IMG/VR virus record: IMGVR_UViG_3300045996_001510 | Location: 1 to 28,769 of that record | DNA: 28,769 nucleotides | Direction: 5' to 3' (one strand) | From: a virus | Shown here: positions 1 through 7,132 of the stretch, one piece after another | Numbering within the stretch: the stretch's first letter is position 1 | How the letters are laid out: every line of letters starts with the position of its first letter | Position numbers and translations under genes: made by a program | Notes under the pieces: generated by a model | What the model was told of the DNA's origin: nothing | The model's input: the letters and a program-made list of their open reading frames with translations, nothing else | Database searches by the model: none

Positions 1-19
1 AACAATTTTTCGACGCGGG

Positions 20-50
20 GTTTGGGGCACCGCCCCCCCCGGCCCCAAAC
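20..50. terminator. Inverted repeat downstream of the thioesterase gene
   Basis: A perfect 9-base inverted repeat (GTTTGGGGC at 20-28 and GCCCCAAAC at 42-50) surrounds a C-rich 13-base loop, 25 bases past the thioesterase stop. Read on the minus strand it is not directly followed by a T-run; the nearest A/T stretch is about ten bases further on. Termination is therefore only possible, not shown. Confidence 0.3.
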
Positions 51-75
51 ACGACGATCACTTGTTCTTAACTCG

Positions 76-498
76 TCATTCCTTGCCGGGCGGCGGCAGC
101 GAATAGGTACCGGTGGCATGGGCCACCGGCTCGGGACTGCCCGCGGAAAAAATCTTCACGTCCAGCACCACGGTGCGCCGTCCCATCTTCAGTATCTCGG
201 CCTCGGCCACGAGGTCGGCCGGCTTCGGCCGCGCCAGGAAGTTGATGTTGAGGTTCTGGGTGACCGCCATCTCGATGCGCCCGAGCCGGGCCAGCACGGC
301 GGCGTACATGGCCGCATCGGCCAGCGTCATCATGGCCGGTCCGGACAGCGTGCCGCCGGGCCGCAGCTGCCGCTCGCTGTAGGGTAGCCGACACACCACG
401 CCGCGCTCGCTCACCTCTTCCACCCGGAAGCCGCTGTCTTCGGACGCGGGGATGCCTTGCCGGATGACGTCATTGATGTCGGCGGGGCTCAGGCTCAT
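76..498 (-). CDS. PaaI-type hotdog-fold thioesterase
   Basis: A 140-residue protein of the PaaI/YbgC-like hotdog superfamily, which hydrolyses acyl-CoA thioesters in the cytoplasm. The central helix region carries the family signature: GGTLSGPAMMTLADAAMYAA at about residues 48-67, with the substrate-pocket Gly-Gly followed by the acidic residue of the long hotdog helix. A strand with TQNLNINFLARP follows at about 79-90, and the C-terminal strands end in HATGTYSLP. The length is typical of the family. It is divergent from proS, with about 200 bases between the two starts. The physiological substrate cannot be told from sequence; phenylacetyl-CoA or another acyl-CoA is possible. The family assignment is confident and the specificity is not. 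Confidence 0.85.
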   Translation of the reverse strand: MSLSPADINDVIRQGIPASEDSGFRVEEVSERGVVCRLPYSERQLRPGGTLSGPAMMTLADAAMYAAVLARLGRIEMAVTQNLNINFLARPKPADLVAEAEILKMGRRTVVLDVKIFSAGSPEPVAHATGTYSLPPPGKE

Positions 499-632
499 GC
501 AGGGAATCCGTTCGGAGAGATGAAGAGACGGCGCCGGAGGTCAGACGCAGGCGCGAGTGTACCTGAGCCGGACGGACTATGCCGAGAACCGGCCCGGCCG
601 GGCCCCGCCCCCGTTACAAAAAGGGATAACGA

Positions 633-662
633 TTGTTGGCCGCGGGTCCGGGCCCGTACAAT
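633..662 (+). promoter_or_regulatory. Putative sigma-70 promoter of proS
   Basis: TTGTTG at 633-638, an 18-base GC-rich spacer and TACAAT at 657-662 fit a sigma-70 promoter and would give a leader of about 30 bases before the proS ATG. The rest of 499-632, between the divergent genes, shows nothing else I can support. Confidence 0.45.
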
Positions 663-700
663 TCCGCCCCTTCCCTGCCACTGCTGCCACAGGATCTGCC

Positions 701-2443
701 ATGCGCGTCAGCCGTCTGCTGCTTGCCACCCTGCGCGAAACCCCCGCCGATGCGGAAGTCATCTCCCACCAGCTCATGCTGCGCGCCGGCATGATCCGCA
801 AGGTCGCCACCGGCCTCTACAACTGGCTGCCGCTGGGCCGGCGCGTGCTGCACAAGGTGGAACGCATCATCCGCGAGGAAATGGACCGCGCCGGCGCGCT
901 GGAAGTGCTGATGCCGGTGACCCAGCCCGCCGAACTCTGGGAGGAATCCGGCCGCTACGTGCAGTACGGTCCCGAGCTGCTGCGCTTCAAGGACCGCCAC
1001 GACCGCTCCTTCGTGCTCGGCCCCACGCACGAGGAAGTCATCACCGATCTCGCCCGCAATGAACTGCAGAGCTACAAGCAACTGCCGGTGAACTTCTACC
1101 AGGTGCAGACCAAGTTCCGCGACGAGATCCGCCCGCGCTTCGGCGTCATGCGCTCGCGCGAGTTCATCATGAAGGATGCCTACTCCTTCCACACCGACCA
1201 GGCTTCCCTGCAGGAAACCTACGACGCGATGTACGCCGCCTACTGCCGCATCTTCACCCGCCTCGGCCTCGACTTCCGCCCCGTGCAGGCCGACACCGGC
1301 TCCATCGGCGGCACCGGCTCGCACGAATTCCATGTGCTGGCACAGAGCGGCGAGGACGACATCGCCTTCTCCGACAGCAGCGATTACGCCGCCAACGTGG
1401 AAATGGCCGAAGCGCTCGCCCCGACCGCGCCGCGTGGCGCCGCCAGCGAGACGATGCGCGAAGTCAGCACGCCGACGCAGACTGCCTGCGCCGACGTCGC
1501 CGCCCTGCTCGGTATTCCCGTCACGCGCATGGTCAAGGCCGTGGCGCTGGTGTCCGAAACCCAGGCCGATGCAAAGTCGCCCAAAGTTCAGCACTTCACC
1601 CTCTGCCTGCTGCGCGGCGACCACGACCTGAACGAAGTGAAGGCCGGCAAGATCGAGGGACTGAAGGACTTCCGTCTGGCCTCCGAAGCCGAGATCGTCG
1701 ACGCCCTGGGCTGCAAGCCCGGCTTCATCGGCCCGGTGAAGGTGAGCGACAAGGTGCGCGTCATCGCCGACCGCACCGTGGCCGCGATGAGCGATTTCGT
1801 CTGCGGCGCCAACCGTGAGGGCTTCCACCTGGCCGGCGTGAACTTCGGCCGCGATCTGCCGGAGCCGTCGCTCGTCACCGATATCCGCAATGTCGTGGAC
1901 GGCGATCCGTCTCCCGATGGCAAGGGCAAGCTGCTGATCAAGCGCGGCATCGAAGTCGGCCACATCTTCCAGCTCGGCAAGAAATACTCGGAAGCGCTCA
2001 AGCTGTCCGTGCTGGGCGAGGACGGCAAGCCCTTCGTCGTGACCATGGGCTGCTACGGCATTGGCGTCACCCGCGTGGTGGCCGCCGCTATCGAGCAGAA
2101 CTGGGACGACAAGGGCATCCTCTGGCCGGACGCCATCGCGCCCTTCCAGGTCGCGCTGATTCCCATGAACTGGGGCAAGTCGGTGCGCATCCAGGAAGAG
2201 AGCACGAAGCTGTATGAAGAGCTGACCGCCGCCGGCTACGAGGTCTATTTCGATGACCGCAACGAGCGTCCCGGCGTGAAGTTCTCGGATGCCGAACTGA
2301 TCGGCATCCCGCACCGCATCGTGGTCGGCGAGAAAGGTCTGGATGCCGGCACGCTGGAGTACAAGGGGCGTCGCGACACCGAGTCGCGCGATATCCAGCG
2401 TGGCGAGCTGATGGACTTTTTGGCAAGCGCAGTAAAACGCTGA
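701..2443 (+). CDS. proS: Prolyl-tRNA synthetase (bacterial type, with editing domain)
   Basis: ProS charges tRNA-Pro with proline using ATP. The 580-residue protein aligns by eye with the E. coli-type enzyme along its whole length. The N-terminus [20 protein letters not shown] is diagnostic. Class II motif 2 ([17 protein letters not shown]) and the following MKDAYSFH lie near residues 138-165. A YbaK-like editing insertion spans roughly 220-390 and contains [13 protein letters not shown]. Motif 3 is [17 protein letters not shown], and the C-terminus is the anticodon-binding domain. I chose ATG 701 over an upstream in-frame extension to 557 because it matches the conserved N-terminus and has AGGA six bases upstream. 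The gene ends just before two terminators and is host chromosome, not prophage. Confidence 0.97.
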   Translation: MRVSRLLLATLRETPADAEVISHQLMLRAGMIRKVATGLYNWLPLGRRVLHKVERIIREEMDRAGALEVLMPVTQPAELWEESGRYVQYGPELLRFKDRHDRSFVLGPTHEEVITDLARNELQSYKQLPVNFYQVQTKFRDEIRPRFGVMRSREFIMKDAYSFHTDQASLQETYDAMYAAYCRIFTRLGLDFRPVQADTGSIGGTGSHEFHVLAQSGEDDIAFSDSSDYAANVEMAEALAPTAPRGAASETMREVSTPTQTACADVAALLGIPVTRMVKAVALVSETQADAKSPKVQHFTLCLLRGDHDLNEVKAGKIEGLKDFRLASEAEIVDALGCKPGFIGPVKVSDKVRVIADRTVAAMSDFVCGANREGFHLAGVNFGRDLPEPSLVTDIRNVVDGDPSPDGKGKLLIKRGIEVGHIFQLGKKYSEALKLSVLGEDGKPFVVTMGCYGIGVTRVVAAAIEQNWDDKGILWPDAIAPFQVALIPMNWGKSVRIQEESTKLYEELTAAGYEVYFDDRNERPGVKFSDAELIGIPHRIVVGEKGLDAGTLEYKGRRDTESRDIQRGELMDFLASAVKR

Positions 2444-2478
2444 GGCCTCTCTCCCCCGAGGCGGTTTCATCTGCGAGA

Positions 2479-2504
2479 AAAAGCCCGCCAACCGGCGGGC
2501 TTTT
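2479..2504 (+). terminator. Rho-independent terminator of proS
   Basis: A 7-bp GC stem (GCCCGCC/GGCGGGC, loop AACC) is flanked by AAAA and TTTT, 36 bases after the proS stop. The symmetric A and T runs would let it act in both directions. Confidence 0.85.
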
Positions 2505-2601
2505 GCATTAGGTGCCGGCCGGGCAGGTTCGCGGCCCGGCATCCCTGACGGCGTGTTTCCGAAGAGAAGTTAGAGGTCCGGCAGGAGCAGAGACCCGAGA
2601 A

Positions 2602-2633
2602 ACAAAAAACGCGCCTGTCGGCGCGTTTTTTGT
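2602..2633. terminator. Bidirectional terminator between proS and the tRNA remnant
   Basis: A perfect 14-bp inverted repeat includes CGCGCC/GGCGCG around a TGTC loop, with six A's on one side and six T's on the other. It can stop transcription from either side. In the uninterrupted chromosome it would have ended the minus-strand tRNA transcript as well as read-through from proS. Confidence 0.85.
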
Positions 2634-2661
2634 GATCACGGCGTTGATGCCGTGGAGGATT

Positions 2662-2711
2662 TGGTGGGCGGTACTGGGATTGAACCAGTGACCGAAAGGC
2701 TGTAAGCCTTG
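2662..2711 (-). pseudogene. 3' half of a tRNA-Val(UAC) gene; left attachment-site remnant
   Basis: On the minus strand the bases read as the 3' half of a tRNA. The anticodon loop is CTTACAG (anticodon TAC), followed by stem CCTTT, a five-base variable loop, T-stem ACTGG/CCAGT around TTCAATC, acceptor strand ACCGCCC, discriminator A and an encoded CCA at 2662-2664. No D-arm or 5' acceptor strand (expected to begin GGGCGGT) is found to the right. The homology fades just beyond the anticodon stem. This is the usual footprint of integration into a tRNA gene: the chromosome keeps the 3' half here and the complete tRNA is rebuilt at the other end. Calling it Val rests on the anticodon loop alone. 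Confidence 0.85.
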
Positions 2712-2774
2712 CTGCGCCTGTGTTTGACTGCCTATGCTGTCTAACATATGGCAATCTGTCTAATTGAGGCGCAT

Positions 2775-2797
2775 AAAAAAGCCCGGCGAACCGGGCT
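2775..2797 (-). terminator. Terminator of the prophage late operon
   Basis: On the minus strand a 7-bp stem (AGCCCGG/CCGGGCT, loop TTCG) is followed directly by six T's. It lies about 50 bases after the last lysis-cassette stop and closes the leftward late transcript. Bases 2712-2774 hold no gene that I can see. Confidence 0.88.
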
Positions 2798-2850
2798 GTA
2801 AAGATCGTCGTAGCGGCGCGGATGATGCTGGCGGCGGCTGGGACTGTCTC

Positions 2851-2988
2851 TCACAAATCCGGCTGATCCTCGAACTCGTCCCCGCCGTCGATATCATCGT
2901 CGCAGCCGAATGCGCCGAAGATAGCCAGCAGCAGAACGCCCAGCAGTACGACCGCGCCCAGCACAAAACCGCCGATGAATGCGAACAT
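2851..2988 (-). CDS. 45-residue membrane protein of the lysis cassette, function unknown
   Basis: The protein has one hydrophobic segment (about residues 8-28, rich in Leu, Val and Gly) followed by a strongly acidic tail with Asp/Glu clusters. ATG 2988 is chosen because a perfect GGAGG lies seven bases upstream; longer in-frame versions would run through the lysozyme gene. It begins two bases after the lysozyme stop, so it is the last gene of the lysis operon. Position and topology would fit an accessory lysis factor such as a holin partner or inhibitor. There is no spanin-like coiled coil, and the Cys after the membrane segment does not make a convincing lipobox. No family is recognised. Confidence 0.65.
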   Translation of the reverse strand: MFAFIGGFVLGAVVLLGVLLLAIFGAFGCDDDIDGGDEFEDQPDL

Positions 2989-2990
2989 GA

Positions 2991-3446
2991 TCAGACCTCC
3001 ACTAGGACACATTCCGCGCCGCGCCGAAGGGTGAGCCCGCGCATCTCCCGGCCGCCGGCCTTGTTCCAGCGCATGATTTGGGGCGGCACCTCGTTCCACT
3101 CCCCCGCGTTGACCTTGCGGCGCAGCGTGGAGGCGGACAGGTTGCCGGTGCCCAGGTTGAACGAGAAGTCACACAGGGCAGCCAACCGGTGCGGTGTGTC
3201 TACGTTGGGGCAAAGGCGGATGGTCTTTGGCAGGAAATGCCGGCGCAGATGGAACACCAGAAGATCCTCTGCGCGCTGCCGGGTGATGGGCGGATCGGTG
3301 AGCTGCACCTTGCGGCCGTTCTCGTAGAAGGTGGCGCCGTAGCCGATGGTGGGCACACCGGCCGGGCACAGGTAAGGACGCAGGTACAGGCCCTCAAAGC
3401 GCCGACAGAGCGATGCGGCGAGATGCAGCACCAGCTCGAGATTCAT
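2991..3446 (-). CDS. Phage endolysin, GH24 (T4-type) lysozyme
   Basis: This enzyme cleaves the glycan of peptidoglycan at the end of infection. The 151-residue product has the T4-lysozyme active-site layout: Glu18 in RRFEG, then Cys27 and Thr33 in the segment CPAGVPTIGYGAT, with the same 9 and 6 residue spacing as the classic Glu-Asp-Thr triad. The middle catalytic Asp is replaced by Cys, a variant common in phage lysozymes with a CPAG motif. The N-terminus has no signal peptide or signal-anchor segment, so release should depend on a holin. The start is ATG 3446, whose first base overlaps the upstream stop (TGATG), indicating translational coupling. In-frame extension upstream to 3665 is a shadow of the neighbouring gene. 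Confidence 0.92.
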   Translation of the reverse strand: MNLELVLHLAASLCRRFEGLYLRPYLCPAGVPTIGYGATFYENGRKVQLTDPPITRQRAEDLLVFHLRRHFLPKTIRLCPNVDTPHRLAALCDFSFNLGTGNLSASTLRRKVNAGEWNEVPPQIMRWNKAGGREMRGLTLRRGAECVLVEV

Positions 3447-3907
3447 CACTTGCCCCGCTTCGCCAGCGCGCGGTCGGCCAGGAACAGGCCCAGGGCCGCG
3501 CCAAAGACCTCGTGATGCCATTCGGTGAGGCGGCCCAGCAGTGCGATCTCGATCAGCATGGCCACCACAGCAATAGTCGCCACGCCGGGGCGGATGGACT
3601 GGTTCCAGGCATCCACCCAAGCCACGCCGGTCTTTGTGGTGGTGGACTTGACCACAGTCACCCAAGCGTCGAGTTCGCCAGCCGCGGTGGCCGCCTCCTG
3701 CTGAACGTATATCTCCTTGATGCCGAGCTCGTGCTGCAGGCTCATCGCTTTCAGGTTGCGCTCGTGCGTGGCGGCATCGAGGCGGCCCTGCTGTTCCAGG
3801 CGCTCGAGCTCGTACTTATGCTCCTGGCGCGCTGTGAAGAAATGGGACACCTCGCCCCACACCATGCGGAAGGCAGAGCCTCCCAGGAATGACAGCAGTG
3901 CGCTCAT
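3446..3907 (-). CDS. Holin-like membrane protein with coiled-coil N-terminal half
   Basis: The 153-residue protein has a charged helical region at about 20-80, rich in Glu, Gln and Lys, that should form a coiled coil. One or two hydrophobic helices follow near the C-terminus (about 106-126 and 133-148) with a basic tail. It overlaps the lysozyme start by one base and sits between it and another small membrane protein, the usual place for the membrane-permeabilising partner. Similar proteins in phage lysis modules are annotated as three-helix holins, but I rely mainly on context and topology. A role as a regulator or chaperone of lysis is also possible. Confidence 0.6.
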   Translation of the reverse strand: MSALLSFLGGSAFRMVWGEVSHFFTARQEHKYELERLEQQGRLDAATHERNLKAMSLQHELGIKEIYVQQEAATAAGELDAWVTVVKSTTTKTGVAWVDAWNQSIRPGVATIAVVAMLIEIALLGRLTEWHHEVFGAALGLFLADRALAKRGK

Positions 3908-3917
3908 AGCCCCTCCG

Positions 3918-4085
3918 TTACCAGAGCTTGAAGCCCTTGGTTGAAATGAATCCCCACACCAGAGCAGCCAGCATCAGCGCGCCGATGGCTTTAATGCTGA
4001 ACCAGCCGAACTGAGTAGCCTTCTCATCGAGCCACTCCTTCAAGGCCTCCTTCAGCGCCTCTTTCATCTTGTCCTCGTCCACCAT
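3918..4085 (-). CDS. 55-residue membrane protein, first gene of the lysis cassette
   Basis: The protein has a charged amphipathic N-terminus rich in Lys and Glu (about residues 1-22) followed by one hydrophobic helix (about 29-48) and ends in FKLW. It stops ten bases before the holin-like gene begins. Starts at 4085 (AAGG about eight bases upstream) or at the internal ATG 4067 (GAGGA upstream) are both credible. A small single-helix protein next to the holin-like gene suggests a second holin or antiholin. This is inferred from context only. Confidence 0.6.
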   Translation of the reverse strand: MVDEDKMKEALKEALKEWLDEKATQFGWFSIKAIGALMLAALVWGFISTKGFKLW

Positions 4086-4103
4086 TGCCCCCGCCTTCTC
4101 TCG

Positions 4104-4310
4104 TTATGCGACGTAGCCCGTTGCTGCAGCAATCTGCTCCAGCGTCATACCCGGCGTGATGCCCTCCCGGCCGTCCACGTATTGCCGGATGACCCAGGCC
4201 TGTGCCGGGTTGGTGAAGGGGTCGTAGACCTGATCGCCGATGGTGAAAACGCCGCCCTGCTCGGTAACGGTGGCGCCGATGACATTCGCGAGGTGTTGGA
4301 TGATGTGCAT
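4104..4310 (-). CDS. 68-residue phage protein, unknown
   Basis: A soluble protein with no membrane segment. The end, ITPGMTLEQIAAATGYVA, looks like a small helical motif. ATG 4310 has GGGA seven bases upstream and starts three bases before the neighbouring stop codon at 4313. It lies between the tail-associated genes and the lysis cassette, so either a minor virion component or an assembly factor would fit. No family is recognised. Confidence 0.6.
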   Translation of the reverse strand: MHIIQHLANVIGATVTEQGGVFTIGDQVYDPFTNPAQAWVIRQYVDGREGITPGMTLEQIAAATGYVA

Positions 4311-4312
4311 GA

Positions 4313-5014
4313 TTAATTCCCGCAAACGTCGGTGTAGCCGCTGGTGATCGAGCCGGTCATGTCGGCGCGGCTGGTGATGAGTTCCACGATGCAGTCGCCA
4401 CCATTGACCAGCCCGTAGTCGCGAACCTGCTCAACGGCCATCAGCTCAGCAGGGGTATAGGCGTTGTTGGTGAGCACGAGCGGTACGCCGTCCGCTTCCA
4501 CGGCAAGCGCGCTGGCACCAGCGTCGAAGTAGCACGTTATGAGAACGCTGGTGCCAACCCCGGAGGCGCTGTAGCGAGACACATTGGCCGTGAAGACCGT
4601 GAGGCTGCGAGTCCCGTCGTTGAGCGTGCGCAGATGGATGCCCAGGCGCTGCGCGAACCCGGAAGTCAAAAACTCGACATACGACCAGGCGGCATCGGCC
4701 GCAGCACCACCGGACAGCGCCGGGACAGTCAACCGGACTTGCACGACCTTCTTTCCGGTGTTCAGCGCCAGCTTGGCACCCGAGGCAATCCCTGTCGGCG
4801 CTGCGCCGTAAAGCTGCATGTCACCACCGTGGGCCACCAGCGTGCGCGTACCGATCTGCTCCGTGGCGTCCATCACGAGCTTGCCGGCGAAGCCCATGCC
4901 GGCGAGTTCGCCCGCGGTAGCGTTGAGGGCGTAGGAGCAGGTGACGGCGGGGGCGGACCCGCCACTCACGGCCGCCGGCCCGAATGCGCTTCTTCCCCTG
5001 CCGACACGAAGCAT
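4313..5014 (-). CDS. Probable minor virion/tail-associated protein
   Basis: A 233-residue protein with a basic, glycine-rich N-terminus (MLRVGRGRSAFGP) followed by alternating hydrophobic stretches that suggest a beta-rich fold. There is no membrane segment and no enzymatic motif. The short arginine/glycine opening recurs in small accessory proteins encoded behind podovirus tail fibres. Its place directly after the tail appendage and the 99-residue protein argues for a decoration or receptor-binding accessory role. It starts two bases after the preceding stop. The function is inferred. Confidence 0.6.
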   Translation of the reverse strand: MLRVGRGRSAFGPAAVSGGSAPAVTCSYALNATAGELAGMGFAGKLVMDATEQIGTRTLVAHGGDMQLYGAAPTGIASGAKLALNTGKKVVQVRLTVPALSGGAAADAAWSYVEFLTSGFAQRLGIHLRTLNDGTRSLTVFTANVSRYSASGVGTSVLITCYFDAGASALAVEADGVPLVLTNNAYTPAELMAVEQVRDYGLVNGGDCIVELITSRADMTGSITSGYTDVCGN

Positions 5015-5016
5015 GA

Positions 5017-5316
5017 TTAGAGCCCCACGCCCTGCGTCACATAAACATCAGATCCCGCCACGCCGTTGATAGCGACGTGCGTATCGCCTTGGTCGAGCGA
5101 ATAGGTCTCTACACTGTTGGCCAGTTGCGGCATATCGACAGTCGTGGATGCCGTGATGGTCGAGTCGCCATTGCGCAGAAAGGCTGTTGCGGTACCGATA
5201 TTGGAGACCTTGATAACGTCCCCACTGCGGGCCGGCTGCGGCAGTTCAATGCGCTGGCTGGCACCGCTCAGCGTTACCTTCTTGGTGTCGAGCTTGTAAG
5301 GCTTGAAACTGTTCAT
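5017..5316 (-). CDS. Small beta-rich virion-associated protein
   Basis: A 99-residue protein of alternating strands (KVTLSGASQRIELP, DVIKVSNIGTATAFLRNGDS, DTHVAINGVAGSDVYVTQG). The pattern matches small beta-sandwich proteins that are widespread among podovirus and siphovirus minor structural genes, usually annotated as hypothetical. A good ribosome site (GAGGA) precedes ATG 5316. It lies ten bases after the tail appendage stop. A virion role is inferred from pattern and position; no biochemical function is known. Confidence 0.65.
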   Translation of the reverse strand: MNSFKPYKLDTKKVTLSGASQRIELPQPARSGDVIKVSNIGTATAFLRNGDSTITASTTVDMPQLANSVETYSLDQGDTHVAINGVAGSDVYVTQGVGL

Positions 5317-5326
5317 TTCATTTTCC

Positions 5327-6886
5327 TCAGCTGGCGTAGTCGCCGGTTGCAGTCACAAAAAAGCCGGTGTCAGGGTCTTCCCGCGTACCGGAGTCGTTTT
5401 CAAAATGGACCGTGAAAGTCGTCGTGGTCGTTGCCCCGATCTTCGGAGAACGAGAATTGACGCCCGCGTGATAAGGAATGACGTGGGGGCGCAACGTCGG
5501 ATAGCCGCCGGAGGACGTGTAGGTGTCGGCCATCGTGACGGTATAATTGCCGGCCGCATTGCGGACTACGCTGCTGACGCCGTAACCGTTGGTGATAGTT
5601 GGGCTTGCCGGCACAGTGGTGTTAACGAGGCAGTCCGCGCTAAGGGTGCGCTTGCGGATCTCAGGATTCTCCAGCACCCACTTAGACAGTGCCCCGCTAT
5701 AGCGGAAGCGGTAGTAGCCGGTCCCGGTGTCGCCATCGCGGCAGGCGGTATTGTCGGAGCGCACAACGGCCGTGTTGCCGTTGCCATCAACATTCAGCGT
5801 CATGGACGCGCTGTTGCCAGTCGGGCGATAGACGACCAGCGTCAAGCCGTCATACAGGCTCACTGCCTCGCGCGTAGTGACGACGGCGGCATTGGCCGTG
5901 CCGGTGTCGCGGAATACGCCAAGCCCCACGCCCAGAGCTTCGGCGCGAGCCTCCTGATAGGACGGCGGCGAGAAATCGGCGGCAGTCGCGCCAATCTCGA
6001 TCTTGATGTCCGTCAGGTAGAAATCCTTGGTGACGAAGGCAGCGCCGGGCTGGCAGCGAATCACCAGCTCAATGCCGTTCGATACGTCGCCCATGGCGAG
6101 GCCGGCATACTGAATCGTGGCGTTCGTGCTGGAGGCGACATTGGTCGAGGTCGAGCCAACAAGGGTCGTGGCGCTGAAATCGTCTGCGGCATTGGCCTTG
6201 TAGACGGCAATGGTCGTTGTTGCCGTAAGGCCGGACTCCTGACGGATAGCCGCAGAGATGGAACATGTTTCATTGGCGAAGCGGCGAGCCTCGGCAGAAG
6301 CGACCCGGAAGCGCCATTCCACGATAGAGGACGAGTCCCCCGACACCCCGGCCATCTTGGCCTGCCGGGAGGTAGAGCCCAGCCCCGACAGCGTGCCGGA
6401 TTGCATCGTGCCTGCCGTGACATTCGCCGCCACCCGACCGTCTATGCCCACGCACACATGGGGCTGAAAGGAGGTCGTCAGGGTGACGGAGTCGTCCGCC
6501 GTGATAACCTCAGTAGTCGGATTCTTGATCGGGTTGGCATTTGTGACGATGGTCTCAATGCTGTCGATTTGGGCCTGCAGTTCCGCCGCCAGGGTGACGA
6601 GCTGCTGGACATCGGCGAACTGGACATTGTCCTTGGTCCAGATTGTCACTTCGGACGAGTTCTTGAGGACCACCCGGTAGGTATCCTCGTAGGAGGCGAA
6701 GATATTCGGGCAGCGGCCAGCCGCATCAAGGGTGACACTGGTGGCGGGGACGGTCAGGGCGGCATCCGAATAGACAGCCTGCGGCGTGGTCGTGTCGGAC
6801 TCGTAAAAATAGAGCTTGCCCCCCGCCAACGGGTTGCCGTTATCATCCAGGTATTGCGGCACCGGGTTACCGTATCTTCCTGCCAT
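5327..6886 (-). CDS. Tail fibre/appendage protein with podoviral particle-binding N-terminus
   Basis: The 519-residue protein begins with MAGRYGNPVPQYLDDNGNPL and continues with LYFYESDTTTPQAVYSD, an N-terminal module of about 90 residues that fixes many podovirus fibres to the particle. A short coiled-coil-like stretch (about 92-115) follows. The long beta-rich, Thr/Ser/Gly-rich remainder should form the trimeric shaft and receptor-binding part. No pectate-lyase-like or peptidase motif is evident, so depolymerase activity cannot be claimed. Its position after the ejection proteins corresponds to P22 gene 9 (tailspike), but the distal part shows no resemblance that I can see. Confidence 0.82.
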   Translation of the reverse strand: MAGRYGNPVPQYLDDNGNPLAGGKLYFYESDTTTPQAVYSDAALTVPATSVTLDAAGRCPNIFASYEDTYRVVLKNSSEVTIWTKDNVQFADVQQLVTLAAELQAQIDSIETIVTNANPIKNPTTEVITADDSVTLTTSFQPHVCVGIDGRVAANVTAGTMQSGTLSGLGSTSRQAKMAGVSGDSSSIVEWRFRVASAEARRFANETCSISAAIRQESGLTATTTIAVYKANAADDFSATTLVGSTSTNVASSTNATIQYAGLAMGDVSNGIELVIRCQPGAAFVTKDFYLTDIKIEIGATAADFSPPSYQEARAEALGVGLGVFRDTGTANAAVVTTREAVSLYDGLTLVVYRPTGNSASMTLNVDGNGNTAVVRSDNTACRDGDTGTGYYRFRYSGALSKWVLENPEIRKRTLSADCLVNTTVPASPTITNGYGVSSVVRNAAGNYTVTMADTYTSSGGYPTLRPHVIPYHAGVNSRSPKIGATTTTTFTVHFENDSGTREDPDTGFFVTATGDYAS

Positions 6887-6901
6887 TACTGCTGCCTCAC
6901 T

Positions 6902-7132
6902 ATGAACCTGTCATATCGCGCCAAACACAACTTGGCTGTCTTTTCGGCTCGAGCCCTATCCCTGCTCATCATCCTTGTCGGGGCGTCCTTGATGGCCTGG
7001 GGCATTGATCGCTTTTTCCCCATCAAGTACTCACTGCCCGTTATCTTCTTTGCGCTCGTCCTCGTTGAAATTTATGAGCGAGACAACCTTTACCGCTCAT
7101 TCCGTCGCCGCCTGATAAAGCGCGGGGAATAA
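6902..7132 (+). CDS. Two-helix membrane protein on the opposite strand (moron candidate)
   Basis: A 76-residue protein with two hydrophobic segments (about residues 18-34 and 44-60) and a basic tail (RSFRRRLIKRGE). It is the only plus-strand gene inside an operon of over 17 kb on the minus strand, and it converges on the gp16-like gene with a 36-base tail-to-tail overlap. A longer in-frame reading frame extends left to 5303, but that part is antisense to the tail fibre. Start ATG 6902 has no good ribosome site. The location matches that of immI in P22, between genes 16 and 9. Expression from the prophage would place it in the host membrane, as expected of a lysogenic-conversion gene. The function is unknown. 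Confidence 0.6.
   Translation: MNLSYRAKHNLAVFSARALSLLIILVGASLMAWGIDRFFPIKYSLPVIFFALVLVEIYERDNLYRSFRRRLIKRGE

Noticed and set aside
614-2542. 642-codon minus-strand open frame
   Set aside because: It is a GC-driven shadow of proS, which is unmistakable on the plus strand.
2760-2966. 68-codon minus-strand frame overlapping the last lysis gene, as a possible Rz1
   Set aside because: It has no lipobox or proline-rich mature part and no ribosome site. It is out of frame with the better supported 45-residue gene and runs through the terminator.
5327-6886. Diversity-generating retroelement target in the fibre gene
   Set aside because: No reverse transcriptase gene or template/variable repeat pair was found in the window.
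5303-6901. Long N-terminal extension of the plus-strand membrane protein
   Set aside because: This part is antisense to the fibre gene and has irregular composition. Only the segment from 6902 has a coherent membrane-protein pattern and lies in the fibre-ejection gene gap.
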